64,000 nt of DNA. It comes from Acanthosoma haemorrhoidale. Taxonomy: Eukaryota; Arthropoda; Insecta; Hemiptera; Acanthosomatidae. The notes below the pieces were generated by a model. That model ran no database searches. It had not been told where the DNA came from and saw only the letters and a list, made by a program, of their open reading frames with translations. This document shows positions 60,480-64,000 of the stretch, piece by piece (the stretch's first letter is position 1; every line of letters starts with the position of its first letter). The position numbers and the translations under genes were made by a program. The stretch is taken from NCBI GenBank assembly GCA_930367205.1, contig OV884015.1, positions 80,987,341-81,051,340 on the forward strand. The letters run 5' to 3'.

Positions 60480-60520
60480 CTGATGCAGACAAACATGGTA
60501 TGTCGAATCGTTGTCCATTA
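60480..60520 (+). repeat. Hammerhead-like hairpin motif
   Basis: CTGATGCA, then GACA...TGTC as a short stem, then GAATCGTTG. GGTATGTCGAATCGTTG is one base from the block at 49.9 kb, and the following CCATTAATTAATTTGA resembles CCCAATAAATTAATAAATTTGA at 37.6 kb. Confidence 0.4.
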
Positions 60521-60984
60521 ATTAATTTGACAAATAGTCTTTCTTCCATCAACTCAAGCCGATATCCAAAGAAATCCATACCCATTTAGGGAGTGTATAA
60601 ACGTAGCGTCAATATCTGCGTATATATGTATCTGGTTCTAGTACAAGTAGTTAGAGCTGCTGACTCTTTAAAACGTAATATGGAGAGCTAAAATTTTGAA
60701 ATGTTAAAAAATTTTATGAAAATCTAACATCTCTCATTCATTAATCTTAACCGATTTCGCATCAAATTCATCTACTCAGTTATTCACAAGGTTCGGCCGT
60801 CGTTGCTCCTTTGTCTTGTTATTAATTATCTAAAATCTGAGCCAATAAAATATTTAGTTTATTATTCATTTTACAAAGTATTTTCGTTGTTGAATTTAAA
60901 TTCACTCTCAGGTCACATAAATATTTGTCTTAAGTTTCAATTCGTGTTCAATTACACTTCATATTTGAGGAAAAATGAAGGAAA

Positions 60985-61055
60985 TTATTTGGGATGATGG
61001 GTGCCTTTCACTGAGGGGAGTCCTATTTGAAGGAAGTATGAGAAGGATATGAATT
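60985..61055 (-). repeat. Fragment of the GC-rich retroposon family, opposite orientation
   Basis: TGGGTGCCTTTCACTGAGGG, GAGTCCTATTTGAAGGA and GAGAAGGATAT are the reverse complement of about 56148-56215. This confirms that the 55.9 kb insertion belongs to a repeated family. Confidence 0.65.
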
Positions 61056-61070
61056 CAATGTATTTGGTGT

Positions 61071-61667
61071 TTTTTTTCGTTTTTTTCCTTCAAAGCCCTT
61101 TTAAATTTACAGATAATTATAGATCCTCAGGTGAATCTATTCACAAATTATTTTGTATTTCCTGTAGCATCACTACATTATATACAGGTTTTGTTATTTT
61201 ATAGAAATTATATAATCGAATAAACAAGCATAATGATATACATTATACGTGACTAGACTAAACTGACTAATAAAGGTGATGGGGCTCACCTTTTTGATCA
61301 ACCTTAAAACTAACTTACATACTAATTCTTATCCTAATTTTTCCCCGACAGTCTGTTGCCATCGATGCGGGAGGGGTGGTGGGGTCATAGTGTTAAACAC
61401 TGGATTTGTCAGGTGCTGCAACGAGTCAAAAAACTTAATGTGTCTCCGGCGGATGAACTCTCCCACCGACGGCACACCAAGCAACGGGTGCAGGTCAGCG
61501 TTCTTCAACCTCTCGAAAGAGGTATGTCGGACCACTTTTCGCATGATTCCATTCTGGAAGTGTTGGAGACATTTGGCTGTATTGTCAGTCAAGTGGGTAA
61601 ATAGCGGGGCACCGTACAGCAGTACGGTATTGAGTATGCAGTCAGCATAGATTTTAACCAGACAAAA
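61071..61667 (-). pseudogene. LINE family 2, reverse transcriptase C-terminus, open frame
   Basis: From 61667 to TAA at 61329-61331 the minus frame is open for about 112 codons: VKIYADCILNTVLLYGAPLF, HLTDNTAKCLQHFQNGIMRK, RHTSFERLKNADLHPLLGVP, VGEFIRRRHIKFFDSL. This is the thumb region of a Jockey-like LINE reverse transcriptase. The 3' untranslated tail continues to a T-run at about 61071. It is the best-preserved member of the family here. The catalytic YADD part and everything upstream are missing. Confidence 0.87.
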
Positions 61668-61679
61668 TTATGTAATTAA

Positions 61680-64000
61680 ACGAGAGCAAGCTTTAATAGA
61701 ACGATAATCAAAAATATATAGTCCACTGATCCACGAATGTAATAATTTTAATTCCTTATAGTTATTCTAAAAAAAACATTCAAGAGCTTATTCAGTATTT
61801 TTTTAAGCTTTTTGTGTTATTCGAACCAACTGAATACCTTAGCTGGTCTATCAGATTGACTGTAGTTGGTAGGCACAATTACTAATATTACTGGGCGTTC
61901 ATTTATGCAATTTGTGTCTCGTGCTCTTTATCTGTTAATCAAGGTTAGACTCTAAATATTTAATTTTCTTCGCTAGTACAGTATTTATAGTTATTATTTC
62001 ATGTAATTTTTACATTATTGCTTGTGAATGGGTTGCAACTTACAGATTAGACAACTAAATGGGACGGTCTATCGTCCCTTAAAAAAACTAAAAGTCGGGA
62101 TTTCATTTTTACAAAATTCCTTTTTTTCATTCATAAATAATTAATTTTTTATATCATAATAACATAATGTATATTATATATAAGATTTTCCGTGGTTGTG
62201 GACCATTAAAACACTTCGGAGCTATTTTTCTCCGTTTTCCTTTTCAAAGAATTCTTTCAGTGTTAATAGAAGATGATTTTTATTTGTTGAACTTTTCGTT
62301 CAGAGTTAGGTAGGAAATTTATTTTTAAATAAATGAAATTTTATTACTTAAAGTTTAATTTAATTAATAAAAATACATTTATCACTAATTAGAATATACA
62401 ACCACCGCTACAACAACTGCGGATATAAAACCAACCCTTACGAGATAATCATAAGTAGAGTGAGGATTTATGTGTGTCTTTTATTTATTTATCATATTCT
62501 GTTCAGTATTTTATTACCATCTATCATACAGATGTGTGATGCTTTTTCTGAATCGATTAAAGCCATGTTTAGTTTAACATAACTTCACTACAATGCAAAT
62601 TATAGTTTATAAAAATTTTACTCGCTATTGTATCTTTTTATACTACTTTAAACAGAATATTACAACATTCTTATACAATATTATCTAGTTGATTCGAAGA
62701 TCTGTAGCCCTACTATTTTTTTTCTCTGAGTTATTACTTTGAAATAAAGCTTCCTAAATGATTAAATGAATATGAAACATCTACTCTGTATTTTTTTTAT
62801 TAAAAAATGAGTCATTTTATTTGATAATCATTCTTGATCATTGAAATTCGCCTTTTCAAAAAATAGATAAAATTACATTCAAAACTGGATTTGAACGTAA
62901 TAAACGTTGCGATTTCTGAAAGATTCTGGTAAGTTAAATGATCGTGATTAACATGTTCTTTTTGCTAGGCTAGCATACCTAGGTGCTTTCGAAAAATTGA
63001 ACAGAATTGGAAAATGAAAAGATTGAAGACAAGAAATAAATGTTCCTAAAGATAAAATAACGTGTATAATGCAGTCAGAAATAAATGAAAACATTCCTGA
63101 AAAAAATCTTGTAAATAAATAAATGAATCTTAGGAACATATATGTATTATAAACAAAGGTATAACACATAGTTAAATTAAAAACCATGACATTTTCACAG
63201 TCACGATAGATAAATGATAGTAAATAATAAGGAGAGTGGAAATAATAATGATAATACATATACTTATATATAAGTTAAGGTCCGGGCATCGTCAGTATTC
63301 AGCCTTAATCCCCAAATGTCGGGGTGTAAACACGTAAACGGGACACAACATGGTGTAAACATGAAAAGAAACTGTTAGTTTTACGTCCATGTTCTTCTTT
63401 GATTCACTTTTCTTACTCCTTCATAGAGTAGTACAAGATCGGCCGCAGGATCCTCGTGTTCCTTCATAAAAAGTTTCTCCCTTATTATTATGAGATCTAA
63501 AAAAACCTCCCTCCAATCCTGGTTTATTTATCAACAACTCTCAGGGACTTGTTTTTCTTTTAGCTTGTCCGTAGAAAATCGAACCTCAGCTCAACTTCAT
63601 AACTTCGCGGTTGGATAATATCAAAAGTTCTTGTTTTCCATCGGGGAGGTCTTTATTAAAATTGAATTTTCAGTCAATATAGTTTGAGATTAACGATCCC
63701 GATAGAAGAGGTTTTACATTCATTCATGTCGTTTGTCTGTACCGTCATAAAAATAATAATATTGCTATAAAAGGGATATTCCACGCTATCTAGAACTTTT
63801 AATTTTGTTTAAGATACGATAACAGAATTATTGAATACCAAAATTCAACCGGTTAACAAATTAAAATACCGGTTATTAGAAAGTCAAGATTTGTGAATAT
63901 GTTTTTTTTTTAATGTCATATTTATTATTTAAATATGCTTATTAAGTCATTTTTTTACACTTCCTATTGGCCAAAGAAAAACTAAATAACCTGGGTTGGG
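61680..64000. other. AT-rich intronic sequence, nothing recognised
   Basis: No exon, repeat family or motif could be supported. A slightly GC-richer segment at 63270-63360 contains CCCAAATGTCGGGGTGTAAA but could not be classified. Confidence 0.4.

Larger units (their letters stand above)
15100..64000 (+). other. Khc-73 intron 2 (at least 48.9 kb, runs off the right edge)
   Basis: After the GTAAGAG donor no further kinesin exon was recognised. In particular nothing encodes the expected FAFDH(C/S)F or AYGQTGSGKS segments. The interval is filled with the mobile-element debris listed separately. Stretches where nothing could be identified include 15110-16300, 20480-21100, 21200-23680, 24950-27050, 33850-35720, 38000-38950, 42000-44900, 51900-53200 and 61700-64000. 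An assembly break within the interval cannot be excluded. Confidence 0.6.

Noticed and set aside
61276..61650. Plus-strand frames over the LINE fragment, and the equivalents at 59.5 kb
   Set aside because: They are antisense shadows. The minus strand carries clear reverse transcriptase motifs.
15100..64000. Search for further kinesin motor exons
   Set aside because: No segment encoding FAFDH, the P-loop GQTGSGKS, or other motor signatures was found on the plus strand. None is claimed.

Overview
The window looks like nuclear DNA of an insect. It is AT-rich, has GT-AG introns and large introns loaded with LINE, hAT, mariner and other repeat debris, and carries no operons or ribosome-binding sites. 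Order cannot be fixed from the sequence; a hemipteroid insect is a guess.

Only two host genes are supported. At the left, on the minus strand, are four coding exons of the proteasome regulator PI31 (1136-3278), probably continuing off the left edge. Head-to-head with it, 684 bp away between start codons, is a kinesin-3 gene of the Khc-73/KIF13 type on the plus strand. Only its first two coding exons lie here: 3963-4017 and 15012-15099, separated by an 11 kb intron. No later kinesin exon was found, so everything from 15100 to 64000 is read as part of a second intron of at least 48.9 kb, unless the assembly is broken.

The introns hold the rest. They contain a 2.5 kb hAT element with an intact 601-codon transposase, a perfect 8 bp target-site duplication (TSD) and a plausible promoter. 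They also contain a 5'-truncated Jockey LINE with a clean 11 bp duplication and several tiny copies of its 3' tail. A second LINE family has at least four fragments. There is a roughly 420 bp GC-rich poly(A)-tailed insertion with a 9 bp duplication. Smaller pieces include a mariner transposase fragment, a possible pogo/Tigger scrap, decayed multi-copy coding relics (40.2 and 47.0 kb), inverted-repeat elements (17.6, 37.5 and 54.4 kb), tRNA-like SINE pieces, and a very homogeneous 60 bp tandem repeat (12 copies, 35.8-36.5 kb).

The least ordinary signal is a set of short hairpin motifs shaped like hammerhead-ribozyme cores (CTGANGA, hairpin, GAAAC). One sits in each arm of the inverted-repeat element at 54.4-55.0 kb. 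Related blocks sharing a GTATGTCGAAACGTTG-like core occur at 37.5, 49.9 and 60.5 kb. Hammerheads of this kind are known from Penelope-like retroelements; activity here is unproven. No CRISPR arrays, rRNA genes or confident functional tRNA genes were seen.
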